DNA from: DASUPK01 sp963747425
GTDB lineage: Bacteria; Actinomycetota; Thermoleophilia; Solirubrobacterales; 70-9
Direction: 5' to 3'
Assembly: GCA_963747425.1 (NCBI GenBank)
Contig: CAVVFJ010000012.1
Location: 1 to 64,000 of the forward strand
Length of the DNA: 64,000 bases
Made by a program: the position numbers and the translations under genes. How positions within the stretch are numbered: the stretch's first letter is position 1; each line of letters starts with the position of its first letter. Positions 20,030 to 28,361 of this stretch are shown here, piece after piece. Below the pieces are notes generated by a model. That model did no database searches. It saw nothing but the letters and a program-made list of their open reading frames with translations, and was not told the DNA's origin.

Positions 20030-21604
20030 CTAGGAGCTGCCGCCGAGTGCGGCCACGATCTCTGCCGCCGCTCGCGCGCCGCTCTTCACGGCCCCCTCCA
20101 TGTAGCCCTGGAAGGTGTAGGAGGTCTGCTCTCCCGCGAAGTGGCAGTTCCCGCTGGGCTTCCCCTCGACTCCGGCGAATGAGGTCATCTGCCCGACGCG
20201 GTAGTAGGCGTAGGAGCCGCGGGTGAACGGTCGCCCCGGCCAGTAGTCGAGCACCGCGCGGCCGTTGAACGTCTCCGGGACGCCGGGCAGCACCGGTCGG
20301 AGCTGTCCGAGGAATCGATCGGCGCGCTCGGCGGCAGTGGCGCCCCCGAAGTCCTCTCCGATCGTGCCGCCGGTGTAGTCGACCAGGATCCCGGCGCGAC
20401 CCGGCTGAGCGCGGCTCGCCTCCCAGCTCGACTGGTAGCCCGTGTCGGTGTAGGTGCTGCCGTTGGCGTCAAGGGCGCGCCAGCCCCGATCGGAGAACTG
20501 AACGTTCAGCTTCGAGTTCGTTCCCATGCCCTGTTGCTCGATGGCCATGGTCTTCACCGGATCGAAGCCCGCGCCCGAGTAGTCCACCGACTCCCGCATC
20601 ACCGCAAAGGGCAGCGCCAGGACCACCTGCGACGCCTTCACTTTGTTGCTGCCCCCGTCGCCGTCGAAGGTGAGCTGGTAAGTGCCGCCATCGAGCCGCT
20701 TGATCTCGACCAGCTCCGAGTTGAGTCGGATCTGACCGTCCAGCTCATGCTCCAGCCGCCGGACGACGAGGTCGTTGCCTCCCTCCACGTGGAACTTCTC
20801 GTTCGACGCGCCGAAGAGCCGCAGGCGCCCGCCACCTGAGTACCCGAGCAGGTAGAGGAGGTTGAGGGAGGTCTGGTCCCCGATATCCGCGCCGAACTCG
20901 GTGTTGTAGGCGACGTCCAGCAGCCGCCCCAGGTTCGACTCGAGGCCGCCCGGCACGTTCTCCCGTATCCAGTCGGCGATTGACATGTGATCGAGCTCGA
21001 CGCCGCGGGGCTTGTGGCGATTGTGGAGCGTGGGGTAGCCCGTCTCGCGGATGTCGCTCTTCAGCTTGGGATAGACGGTTTGGAAGTCGGCGACCGCCTG
21101 GGTCACGGGGTAGTGGAGCCCGTCGAAATGGAAGACCTCGCCGGTTCCCGGCTTCTCCGCCGCGATCACGTTGTCGAGCTTCAGGCCAAGCTCGGCGACC
21201 AGGTTGCGCATGCCGAAGTGGTCGCTGTCGATCAGCTCGCCGCCGTGCTCCGCGATCTGGCCGTCCGCGAACACTCCGCGGATCGTCCAGACGCGCCCGC
21301 CGAGGCGATCGCTCGCCTCGTGGACCACGGCGCGGTGGCCCGCCTGCTTCAGCCTGTGCGCGCAGACGAGGCCCGCCAGCCCGCCACCGACGATCACCAG
21401 ATCCTCGGTGCGCTCGGGCCCCGGCGAGCTCCCGCATCCGAGCGCGGACCACGCTGTGCCCGCCGCCATCGCCGCGGCCGCGCCCTGCAGCACCTCCCGC
21501 CGGCTTCTCGGCCGCTCGAACCACCCATCATCGCGTCGCTCGGAGCCCTCGCCGTCCTCGGCGAGCGCTCGCTGCAGGCTTGCCAGAAGCAATGTGCGCG
21601 ACAC
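20030..21604 (-). CDS. Tat-exported FAD-dependent amine oxidase (lipoprotein candidate)
   Basis: 524-residue flavin amine oxidase. A twin-arginine signal is present (SRREVLQ at 34-40, then a hydrophobic stretch) with a possible lipobox SALGC at Cys57. The dinucleotide fold is DLVIVGGGLAGL (69-79), followed by the RxGGR signature DRLGGRVWTIRG. The FAD C-terminal motif is HFAGEQTSYTFQGYMEGAVKSG. Fully folded, cofactor-loaded export is consistent with Tat. The substrate (polyamine, aromatic amine or amino acid) cannot be decided. It is divergent from the FAD-linked oxidase gene at 21673. Confidence 0.85.
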   Translation of the reverse strand: MSRTLLLASLQRALAEDGEGSERRDDGWFERPRSRREVLQGAAAAMAAGTAWSALGCGSSPGPERTEDLVIVGGGLAGLVCAHRLKQAGHRAVVHEASDRLGGRVWTIRGVFADGQIAEHGGELIDSDHFGMRNLVAELGLKLDNVIAAEKPGTGEVFHFDGLHYPVTQAVADFQTVYPKLKSDIRETGYPTLHNRHKPRGVELDHMSIADWIRENVPGGLESNLGRLLDVAYNTEFGADIGDQTSLNLLYLLGYSGGGRLRLFGASNEKFHVEGGNDLVVRRLEHELDGQIRLNSELVEIKRLDGGTYQLTFDGDGGSNKVKASQVVLALPFAVMRESVDYSGAGFDPVKTMAIEQQGMGTNSKLNVQFSDRGWRALDANGSTYTDTGYQSSWEASRAQPGRAGILVDYTGGTIGEDFGGATAAERADRFLGQLRPVLPGVPETFNGRAVLDYWPGRPFTRGSYAYYRVGQMTSFAGVEGKPSGNCHFAGEQTSYTFQGYMEGAVKSGARAAAEIVAALGGSS

Positions 21605-21672
21605 AACTCTCCCCGCTCTCCGACCTCGATCCTATGCCTTGGCAGGGGTGCGCTTGCATAGAGTGCGCTCCA

Positions 21673-23037
21673 GTGGCTGACCTCGCTGAGCTTTCAATCC
21701 ACGGACGGGTAGCGACGGCGGACGACTCCGACTGGGACCAGGCGCGTCAGGCCTGGAACCTCGCCGCCGTTCAGAACCCCGCGGCCGTCGCCTTCGTGCA
21801 GAGCGCCGACGACGTCTCCAAGGTGATCGGCTTCGCCCGCGAACAGGGCCTCCGGGTGACCGCGCAGGGAACCGGGCACGGGGCGACCTCGTTGCCGGGA
21901 CTCGAGGAGACGATCCTGATCAAGACCGAGCGCCTGAAGGGGATCGACATCGACGCCGAGGACCGCACCGCCCGGGTGGAGGCGGGAGTCCTCGCCGCCG
22001 AGCTGGGGGCCGCCGGGCAGGAGAGCGGCCTCTGCTGGCTCCCGGGCACGTCCCCGGACACGGGCGTGGTGGGGTACGCGCTGGGGGGTGGACTGAGCTG
22101 GTTGGGTCGTCGCCACGGGTTCGCGTGCAACCACGTCACCGCCATCGAGGTGGTGACGGCCGATGGTGAGCCACGTCAGGTCGACGCCGAGGCGACCCCC
22201 GATCTCTTCTGGGCTCTGCGCGGTGGGGGAGGGGGTTACGCGATCGTCACCGCGCTGCACCTCGACCTGCTGGCGATCTCCGAGGTCTACGCCGGCGCGC
22301 TGATCTTCCCGGCGGAGGTTGGAGCGGACGGCCTCCGCGCAGCCCGGGACTGGGCCGCCGCCGTCTCGGAGGACGTGACCTCGAACATCAGATTCCTGAC
22401 CCCGCCGCCGCTGCCCGATGTCCCCGAGCCGATCAGGGGCAAGCCGCTGTTCGCCGTCAGCGCCGCCTGCATCGGCGAACAATCCCAGGGCGAGGAGGCG
22501 GTCGCGCCGTTGCGCGAGATCGGCGAGCCGATCATGGACACCTTCGCCCAGATCCCCACCTCCGGGCTGAGCCGGGTGGACATGGACCCGGAGCAGCCCG
22601 TGCCCGGGCTGGTTCATTCCGCGCTGCTCAGTGACCTTCCGGACGACGCGGTCGATGCCCTTGTCGAGGTCGCGGGCCCGGATTCGGGGTCGCCGCTCCT
22701 CGCCGCCTCCCTGCGCCAGACCGGCGGAGCACTGGCGCAACCGGCGGAGAACGCGGGTGCGCTCCAGAAGCTCGACGGCGAGTACGTGGTGGCGGGCATC
22801 GGTGTGCTGATGGATCCGAGCTTGCGAGAGACCATCGACGGAGCCCTCGATCGGCTCGTCGAGGCGATGGACCCGTGGCTGGTCGAGGGCGCGTTCTTCA
22901 ACTTCACCGAGCGCCCCTGCGACGTCGACGCGATCCTGCCGGCGGCGACCTGCGAGCGGCTCGCGCACGTGAAGCGCAGCTGGGATCCCGACGACCTGAT
23001 CCTGGCGAACCACGCGGTCGCGCTGGCGACCGCCTAG
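21673..23037 (+). CDS. FAD-binding (berberine-bridge-like) oxidoreductase
   Basis: About 454 residues. A VAO/PCMH-type FAD domain occupies the N-terminal half: NPAAVAFVQSADDVSKVIGF, then VTAQGTGHGATS (His is the usual 8-alpha-histidyl FAD ligand), and ARVEAGVLAAELGAA. GTSPDTGVVGYALGGGLSWLGR follows. The C-terminus has a BBE-like segment (YPRC-type position replaced; ends LKRSWDPDDLILANH). The CxxC Cys of bicovalent members is not obvious. The GTG at 21673 gives the natural N-terminus; upstream in-frame codons extend to 21634 and beyond but carry no family similarity. It shares its stop region (CTAG) with the convergent hydrolase. Confidence 0.82.
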   Translation: MADLAELSIHGRVATADDSDWDQARQAWNLAAVQNPAAVAFVQSADDVSKVIGFAREQGLRVTAQGTGHGATSLPGLEETILIKTERLKGIDIDAEDRTARVEAGVLAAELGAAGQESGLCWLPGTSPDTGVVGYALGGGLSWLGRRHGFACNHVTAIEVVTADGEPRQVDAEATPDLFWALRGGGGGYAIVTALHLDLLAISEVYAGALIFPAEVGADGLRAARDWAAAVSEDVTSNIRFLTPPPLPDVPEPIRGKPLFAVSAACIGEQSQGEEAVAPLREIGEPIMDTFAQIPTSGLSRVDMDPEQPVPGLVHSALLSDLPDDAVDALVEVAGPDSGSPLLAASLRQTGGALAQPAENAGALQKLDGEYVVAGIGVLMDPSLRETIDGALDRLVEAMDPWLVEGAFFNFTERPCDVDAILPAATCERLAHVKRSWDPDDLILANHAVALATA

Positions 23038-23975
23038 ACGCCGAGCCTCTGCCGGCGCGGCGAGCGCGCGCCGACGATCTGACCCCACTCGGAGTCCTCG
23101 ATCAGGCCCGGCTCGGTCGAGTCGAGCCAGTCGAGCAGGGCGTCCGCCAGGCCGTCCGGATCCTCGATGTTCGGGAAGTGAGCCGCCTTCGGCAGGGTGA
23201 CGAAGCGGCTGTTGGGAATGCGCTCGTGGGCGGCGAGCCCGTGCTGGATCGGGATGGTGTTGTCGCGCTCGCCCCAGACGATCAGCGTGGGCAGCTCTCC
23301 GAGCAGGTAGAGGCGGTCCATGGCGCTGACGTGCTGGCCGCGCACGTCGATCACCGCGCGCAGCGTCTGCAGGAAGGCCCGCCGGGCGGCGGCTTCCTGG
23401 AGGGGCCGCATGGCCCGAGCGACGGCCTGCAGATAGACGCCCTTGCGGCTGCCTCGCGCTCGCATGCGCTCGCCCGCACCCTCGATGGCCGAGCGAACCT
23501 GGCGATTTGCGACCAGCCAGAGCCCGGCGGCGGCTCCGGGCAGGGCGGCCCCGCGCAGCAGTGGCCCCACCTCGTGGCCCAGGCCGCCGCTGGAGATCAG
23601 GGCGAGGCGCTCCACGCGCTGGGGGAATTGGTAGAAGAACTGCATCGCGATCCCGCCGCCCAGGGAGTGGCCCACGACGGTGGCGCGCTCGATCCCGATG
23701 GTGGTCAGCAGGTCCCTGATGCTGCAGGCGTGGGCTCCGAGGGAGTAGTCGCCTCGCACCGCGGCGGAGTCGCCATGGCCGAGCAGGTCGGGGGCCACGA
23801 CCGTGTAGCGGTCGGCGAGCTGCAGCGCCACCCTCTCCCAGTGCCGGGAGGAGTTGACCATCCCGTGGATCAGGACAACCGGCGGCCCGTCGCCGGCGAT
23901 CCGGTAGATGACGCGGTGGCCGTGGAGCTCGATTTCCCACTCGTCGAAGATCAGTGGACCCCCGGGTTCACTCAT
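23034..23975 (-). CDS. Alpha/beta-fold hydrolase
   Basis: 313 residues with the canonical order VVLIHGMVNSSRHWERVA (oxyanion hole), DLLGHGDSA, nucleophile elbow VVGHSLGGG, acid site VWGERDNTIP and catalytic His in KAAHFPNIEDP. It is typical of epoxide-hydrolase/haloalkane-like or lipase-type actinobacterial hydrolases; substrate unknown. The 5' region is notable: a strong hairpin terminator lies 46-82 bp upstream of the ATG and a highly structured stretch precedes it, as expected for an attenuated leader. The stop codons of this gene and the convergent oxidoreductase overlap. Confidence 0.85.
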   Translation of the reverse strand: MSEPGGPLIFDEWEIELHGHRVIYRIAGDGPPVVLIHGMVNSSRHWERVALQLADRYTVVAPDLLGHGDSAAVRGDYSLGAHACSIRDLLTTIGIERATVVGHSLGGGIAMQFFYQFPQRVERLALISSGGLGHEVGPLLRGAALPGAAAGLWLVANRQVRSAIEGAGERMRARGSRKGVYLQAVARAMRPLQEAAARRAFLQTLRAVIDVRGQHVSAMDRLYLLGELPTLIVWGERDNTIPIQHGLAAHERIPNSRFVTLPKAAHFPNIEDPDGLADALLDWLDSTEPGLIEDSEWGQIVGARSPRRQRLGV

Positions 23976-24020
23976 TCATCCACCCTAGAGGACCCGCCTC
24001 GCCCTCCAATCAGGGGGAAA

Positions 24021-24057
24021 CAAAGACCGACCGCCAATCCTTGGCGGCCGGTCTTTC
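24021..24057 (-). terminator. Strong hairpin terminator in the leader of the 23975 hydrolase
   Basis: AAAGACCG and CCGCC pair with GGCGG and CGGTCTTT around a 7-nt loop. On the minus strand the stem is followed by TTTGTTTCC. It stands 46 bp upstream of the hydrolase start and about 200 bp beyond the ppx terminator. Confidence 0.7.
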
Positions 24058-24256
24058 AAACAGGCCCCGTCAGGACGGGCAGGGGTACGTCTCAGGGGCC
24101 TTACTTGGGGGGTATGTAGTGGATCCAGGCGACGGGAGGCGCCTTGCGGCAAACGCCTGGGTCCTATGGGTCGAGAGGCGGTGGTTGGGCGTCCGGCCCA
24201 GCACCAATTCTCCCGACCAAGGGAGTATCTAGCCAGGCAGGGGCTGAGGCAATACC
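24058..24256 (-). ncRNA. Candidate structured leader RNA or small RNA
   Basis: About 200 bases without an open frame but with strong complementary arms. GGATCCAGGCG pairs with CGCCTGGGTCC (24121-24163). GGTCGAGAG pairs with CTCCCGACC, enclosing GGTGGTTGGGC with GCCCAGCACC (24169-24219). AGGCCCC pairs with GGGGCCT (24062-24101). A TAGATA -10-like element lies near 24225-24230 on the minus strand. The segment sits between the ppx terminator and a second terminator just upstream of the hydrolase gene, so a riboswitch-like leader or terminated sRNA fits. I do not recognise a known Rfam family. Confidence 0.4.
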
Positions 24257-24277
24257 GAAAACTGGGGCGATCCCCAG
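24257..24277 (-). terminator. Rho-independent terminator of ppx
   Basis: CTGGGG-ATCG-CCCCAG followed by TTTTC on the minus strand, 28 bp beyond the ppx stop. Confidence 0.75.
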
Positions 24278-24305
24278 AAGCGCTCCCATTTGGCCAATCG
24301 CTGGC

Positions 24306-25226
24306 TCAGGCGGGGGCCATCGCGGCCGAGAGCGCCGAGCCGTGCAGGATGTCGAGCTCCGAGACCTCGATCTCCTGGAGGCCGAACGCCCTCATCACCT
24401 GAACCAGGATCACCGTCCCGGCGACGATGGTGGGCGCCCTGCCCGGCTGGAGGCCAGGCACCCTGAGGCGCTCGGCGAGCGGAAGCGAGGAGAGCCGGCT
24501 CAGCATGCGCTGAATTCGCTGCATCCCCAGGTGGTAGCCGTGGACGCGGCCCGGGTCATAGGGCTCGAGCGCCTGGTCGATCGCCGCGAGAGAGGTCGGC
24601 GTTCCCGCGACGGCGATCGCTCGAACGGGCCGGCCGACGGGCTGGGCGGCGATTGCCCGGTCGATCAGGTTGCGGATGTCCGCGGCGAGGTCCTCGAGCT
24701 CGTGCGGATGCGGCGGGTCAGCGGTCAGGTGGCGCTCGGACTGCCGGATGGTGCCTGCCTGAAGCGAGGTATGAAAGCCGACCTCGGTGCCGGAGCCGAC
24801 GATCAGCTCGGTTGAGCCTCCGCCGATGTCGAAGACCAGCGTTGCGCCCTGATCGGGGCGATGGGCGGTCGCGCCCAGATAGGTGAGGTTTGCCTCCTCC
24901 TCGCCGGTCAGCAGCCGGGCGTCGAGATCGAACCGCTCGCGCAGCTCTGCGATGAAGGCCTCGCCGTTGACGGCGTCGCGGACGGCGCTGGTCGCGAACG
25001 CCATCGTCCGCTCCGCACCCATCTCCTCGTAGCAAGCCTTGTAGTCAGCGATGACACCGCAGACGTCCTCCACTGCATCGGAGCAGATCAGGCCCGAATG
25101 GTCGACTCCCCGGCCCATGTTGGTGACGGTTGTCCGCCGCTCGACCTCATGGACGCCCGTGCCCTCGACGTCGGCGATCAGCAACCGGGTGGAGTTGGTG
25201 CCGATATCGACTACGGCAACGCGCAT
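24306..25226 (-). CDS. ppx: Ppx/GppA family exopolyphosphatase / pppGpp phosphohydrolase
   Basis: About 306 residues of the ASKHA phosphatase fold that hydrolyses inorganic polyphosphate or pppGpp. Motifs are the phosphate-1 loop VVDIGTNSTRLLIADV, the conserved FATSAVRDAVNGEAF, LLTGEEEANLTYLGA, and phosphate-2 DIGGGSTELIVG. AVAGTPTSLAAID follows. Length matches the short single-domain actinobacterial Ppx proteins lacking the HD-like C-terminal half. I place the start at the ATG giving MRVAVVDIG; in-frame ATGs at 25238, 25268 and 25304 are alternatives, and GGGGACC lies just upstream of the 25238 one. A terminator follows at 24257. Confidence 0.88.
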   Translation of the reverse strand: MRVAVVDIGTNSTRLLIADVEGTGVHEVERRTTVTNMGRGVDHSGLICSDAVEDVCGVIADYKACYEEMGAERTMAFATSAVRDAVNGEAFIAELRERFDLDARLLTGEEEANLTYLGATAHRPDQGATLVFDIGGGSTELIVGSGTEVGFHTSLQAGTIRQSERHLTADPPHPHELEDLAADIRNLIDRAIAAQPVGRPVRAIAVAGTPTSLAAIDQALEPYDPGRVHGYHLGMQRIQRMLSRLSSLPLAERLRVPGLQPGRAPTIVAGTVILVQVMRAFGLQEIEVSELDILHGSALSAAMAPA

Positions 25227-25330
25227 TCCGACGTCCATGTCGTCCGGTCCCCGTTCAACTGGTGGCATCCTAACGATGAGGGTCTGGTCGCGCGAAACCC
25301 ACACCCCGGACGAGGCTCAGCCCAACCCTT

Positions 25331-25870
25331 CTAGCCCCCCTTGCGGAAGCCGAACAGCGCGGTGAACGTCTCCGCGCCCGAGTCGGCGCCTGCCATCGGC
25401 GAGCCGGTAGCCACGCCGAGGCCGACCTGGCGGAACTGGCGCGCCAGCAAGATGCCGCGGTGCTCCGGGCTGTGCATCCACCCGCGGACGATGGCCCGAG
25501 GCGTGGCGCCCCTCTTTGCTCCCCACTCGAGCGCCTCGCCGACGCCCCACGCGGTGGCGCCGGCCGTATATCCGGCGCTGGCGGCGCGGGAGGCCGGAGT
25601 GCCGTCTCCCTCGTGGGAGAAGAAATTCTGATTGACCATCGCGTTGCTGTGTGTCTGAGCGGCCGCCACAAGGGGAAGGCTGCCGCGCACCCGCTTGCGA
25701 TGGTGGCGCGCTCGCTGGCGGTTGATCAGGCAGGTCACCGCCTGCCGGGCCTGGTCGGTCGATTGCCTCGCCGGCTTCAGGTTCGCTCCGTGGCAGGCGC
25801 TCGCCTGCGAGGCAAGTACGGAGAGCAGTGCCGTTATTGCCAGAAAAACAGCTATCGCTGTCTTGCGCAT
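25331..25870 (-). CDS. Secreted CAP-domain (SCP/PR1-like) protein under c-di-AMP riboswitch
   Basis: 179 residues. Signal peptide IAVFLAITALLSVLASQASA; the mature part is one CAP domain with CLINRQRARHHRKRV, HSNAMVNQNFFSHEGDGTP, VGEALEWG and IVRGWMHSPEHRGILLARQF followed by VGLGV. The His and Glu residues of the CAP cavity are present. Bacterial CAP proteins are extracellular and often cell-wall associated; the biochemical role is unclear. The start at 25870 is supported by AGAGAGG nine bases upstream. A ydaO-type riboswitch (25891-26028) directly precedes it. c-di-AMP usually switches such genes off, linking this protein to wall or osmotic homeostasis. Confidence 0.85.
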   Translation of the reverse strand: MRKTAIAVFLAITALLSVLASQASACHGANLKPARQSTDQARQAVTCLINRQRARHHRKRVRGSLPLVAAAQTHSNAMVNQNFFSHEGDGTPASRAASAGYTAGATAWGVGEALEWGAKRGATPRAIVRGWMHSPEHRGILLARQFRQVGLGVATGSPMAGADSGAETFTALFGFRKGG

Positions 25871-25890
25871 TCGGACCTCTCTGTCTTTTT

Positions 25891-26028
25891 GCGCTTCCGG
25901 GGTTAGCTGTCGGGCTAGCGCGGAAAGAGTCGCGCTGTACCTGGTATTCGGCACTTCGCCCCTGGGACCTTGGGTCCCCCGGTCGTCAGTCACATGGCAA
26001 CTGACGATTAAGCAGGTCTATGAAGCGC
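25891..26028 (-). promoter_or_regulatory. c-di-AMP riboswitch (ydaO/yuaA type)
   Basis: Minus-strand RNA has the diagnostic 3' core GCCCGACAGCUAACCCCGG, the upstream core CCGGGGGACCCA, GGGGCGA, then CAGGUA and the hairpin GCGCgacucuuuccGCGC. The whole is closed by a perfect P1 stem GCGCUUC/GAAGCGC (26028-26022 with 25897-25891). This order and these bases match the known ydaO class (for example the Thermoanaerobacter aptamer). It ends 20 bp upstream of the CAP gene start, so it may act on translation or by termination. Confidence 0.88.
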
Positions 26029-26063
26029 GAAAACTTAGCAGGCCCACCGGTCGGCCGGGCCGT

Positions 26064-26092
26064 TTGCCGCATCGAGAATCGCGCGATAAACT
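26064..26092 (+). promoter_or_regulatory. Sigma-70-like promoter of the initiator tRNA
   Basis: TTGCCG (26064-26069), 17-bp spacer, TAAACT (26087-26092). The predicted transcript start is about 5 bp before the tRNA gene. Confidence 0.55.
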
Positions 26093-26104
26093 CGCTACTA
26101 CCGA

Positions 26105-26178
<74 letters not shown>

Positions 26179-26180
<2 letters not shown>

Positions 26181-27024
26181 AGCCAAGGGCCCTCGAAAGA
26201 GGGCCCTTGGTGTTCTCGGCCCTGATGACCTTCGTTCGGGATCGCGCTTGCTCAGATACGCGAAGAGTCTGCTCATCTCTCACCTCCGGATGGGGATGAA
26301 ACGGGGCTCCGCGAAGCTTGAGTCGCAGCGCATTCACGTAGATACGCGCGAGCGTCGCGACGGTCATCGGCGGATACCGGAACAGCAGCCGCAGCATTCG
26401 CGTGCGGGTGACCTCGGAGCGGCGTAGTGCGATCGAAGCAACGAAGACCTCGCGGCCGCCCTCGTGATTGCGGATCACAACGCCGAGTCTCTGTCCCGGC
26501 CGGGTGACCGAGATCTCGTAGGTCTGTTCCATCGATTGGAACGGGGACACGTGCATGCCCTTCTCGAAGCTGCAAGTGATCGGTTCATCTTCTCCGTGAC
26601 CGTCCGAGTCCAAGACGTAAGCGGTCCGCTCGCCCCATGGCGTATTCGTCACCTCTGCGATGACGCTGTCGAGGCCGCCGTCAGGCGTATGGAGGAAGAG
26701 GAACGAGACGGGGTTGAATCCGACACCGAGGTAGCGCGGGTTCGCGAGCAGGCGCACGGGCCCCGCCGGTCGGCGGCCGAGACGAGCTTCGACCAGGTTC
26801 CGGGCGCGCGCCGCCAGTGAATCGCCGTCGCCGGGGAGATAATCGCCGTCACGGAAGCGCGCCGGGGCCGGGCGGCGAGCCGACCACAGTGGAATCCCAT
26901 CGAGGAGGCCGGGGAGCTCCTCGAGCTCGAAGAGCGGCATGAAGACGCGGTAGCCGAAGGAGTGGGGGACCTCCCCGGCTCGGCGATGCGCAACCCAGCC
27001 CTCGTAGATGGCTGAGGCCGTCAT
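26179..27024 (-). CDS. DUF1365-family protein
   Basis: 281 residues. DUF1365 hallmarks are AIYEGWVAHRRAGEVPHSFGYRVFM at the N-terminus, LLANPRYLGVGFNPVSFLF, EVTNTPWGERTAYV and KGMHVSPFQSMEQTY. The family is nearly always paired with a COG2907-type FAD amine oxidase, as here, in light- or singlet-oxygen-responsive clusters. A role in fatty-acid modification has been proposed for the pair. It overlaps the oxidase stop by 3-4 bp. The normal C-terminus (GAPFHPHPE) is extended by ~25 residues encoded in the tRNA terminator hairpin, stopping exactly at the tRNA 3' end, which marks the island junction. Confidence 0.88.
26183..26214 (+). terminator. Terminator of tRNA-fMet
   Basis: CCAAGGGCCCTC-GAAA-GAGGGCCCTTGG followed by TGTTCT, starting 4 bp after the tRNA. 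The same stem arms recur at 42944-42970, and the right arm alone at 45279. On the other strand it encodes the last residues of the DUF1365 protein. Confidence 0.85.
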
Positions 27025-28361
27025 GCAGCCTCCGCCAGCTGCTCTACGACCGGCTCGGCGAGCTCTCTCATCCGCGTGGGCCCCCCTGCCTTCTGCAGCG
27101 GCCTGCGGCCGCCGAGCTTCTCCGCGACCCGCAAAGCCGACCAGACGCCGTCCTCGTGGAACCCCCACCGCCAGTAGGCCCCGCAATAGTGGGTCCGCCT
27201 GAGGCCGGAAATCTCCGCCCAGCGGCGCTGCGCGGCCACGCCCTCGGGCGTAAAGACCGGGTGGGCGCAATCGATCTTGCGGATGACCGTCTCCGGGTCG
27301 ATCGCCTCGGTCAGGTTGAGCGTGACGAGATAGTCGCGATCCGCTACGAGCGACTGGAGGCGGTTCATGTGGTATGTCACCGTCGTCCGGCCGGTGGGCC
27401 GGTCTGTCAGGTGATAGTTCCAGCTCGCCCAGGCGCTGCGCCGCTGCGGCATCAAGCTCGTGTCGGTGTGGAGGACGACCTCATTCCGCTGGTAGGGAAT
27501 CGCGCCGAGGACCTCGGTCTCGGTGGGCGCCGGGTCGGCGAGTATTTGGAGCGCGACGTCGGAGTGGACGGCGATCACGACCTCGTCGAATCGCTCGCAC
27601 GAGTCATCCAGCGCGATGACCACCCCATCCGGCAGGCGGTGAATTCGCCGGACCGGTGCGCAGAGGTTGACCCGGTCGAGGAATGGTGCGATGAGCGCCT
27701 CCACGTAGCGGTGGGACCCTCCCGTGACCGACCGCCACGAAGGCCGGTTACGCAGCTGAAGGACCCGGTGGTTGTCGAAGAACTCGGCGAGGAAGCCCGC
27801 CGGGAAGTTCCACATCTGGGCTGGGTCCGCGGACCAGACCGCCGAGGCCTGCGGGACGAGCAGCCGCTCGACGAAGTAGTCCGAGTAGCCACCGTCCGTG
27901 AGGAAGCGGCGGAGCGACGGTCCCCGGTCGCCGCTGCCCACCAGCTTGCGGGCCTCGCGGTTGAAGCGGACCAGATCCCGCAGCATGCGGTGAAAGCGCG
28001 GGTCGAGTGCGTGCGCGGGACGCGCGAACAACCCGCGCGGTCCCGTGGTCGCCCATTCGAAGCCGCCGCCGTCCGAGACCGAGAAGCTCATTTCTGTCGA
28101 CTGGGAGGCGACCCCGAGCTCGGCCAGCATGCGCTCGAAGTTGGGGTAGTTGAGGTCGTTGAAGACGATGAAACCGGTGTCGACCGGCAGAGGGCCAGCG
28201 GGAGTCTCCACCTCGATGGTGTTCGTGTGCCCACCGGGGTAACCGCCCGCCTCGAACACCTGGACGTCGTGACCCGCGCGGTGAAGCTCCGCCGCTGCGA
28301 CGAGGCCAGAGATGCCGGCTCCGACGACGGCGATCCGCTTGTGCTCGGCGCTCCGCCTCAT
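27021..28361 (-). CDS. FAD-dependent amine-oxidase-like protein (COG2907)
   Basis: 446 residues with an N-terminal dinucleotide fold (RIAVVGAGISGLVAAAELHR, then EAGGYPGGHTNTIEV) and the family-specific VDTGFIVFNDLNYPNFERML. YHMNRLQSL follows, and the C-terminal FAD motif is HYCGAYWRWGFHEDGVWSAL. It belongs to the COG2907 oxidases that co-occur with DUF1365 and fatty-acid methyltransferases in LitR- and ChrR-type regulons, where unsaturated or furan fatty acid chemistry is suspected. It is the fifth gene of a tightly overlapping minus-strand operon (ATGA junctions on both sides). The start at 28361 is set by the overlap with the SRPBCC gene stop. Confidence 0.88.
   Translation of the reverse strand: MRRSAEHKRIAVVGAGISGLVAAAELHRAGHDVQVFEAGGYPGGHTNTIEVETPAGPLPVDTGFIVFNDLNYPNFERMLAELGVASQSTEMSFSVSDGGGFEWATTGPRGLFARPAHALDPRFHRMLRDLVRFNREARKLVGSGDRGPSLRRFLTDGGYSDYFVERLLVPQASAVWSADPAQMWNFPAGFLAEFFDNHRVLQLRNRPSWRSVTGGSHRYVEALIAPFLDRVNLCAPVRRIHRLPDGVVIALDDSCERFDEVVIAVHSDVALQILADPAPTETEVLGAIPYQRNEVVLHTDTSLMPQRRSAWASWNYHLTDRPTGRTTVTYHMNRLQSLVADRDYLVTLNLTEAIDPETVIRKIDCAHPVFTPEGVAAQRRWAEISGLRRTHYCGAYWRWGFHEDGVWSALRVAEKLGGRRPLQKAGGPTRMRELAEPVVEQLAEAA

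Noticed and set aside
20980..21672. N-terminal extension of the FAD-linked oxidase opposite the amine oxidase
   Set aside because: The translated extension is Arg/Pro-rich and without similarity to the family. The flavin domain begins after the GTG at 21673.
24058..24256. 6S RNA, 4.5S RNA, RNase P RNA or tmRNA in the 24.1-kb gap
   Set aside because: None of the conserved signatures of these RNAs could be found on either strand; only generic strong helices are present.
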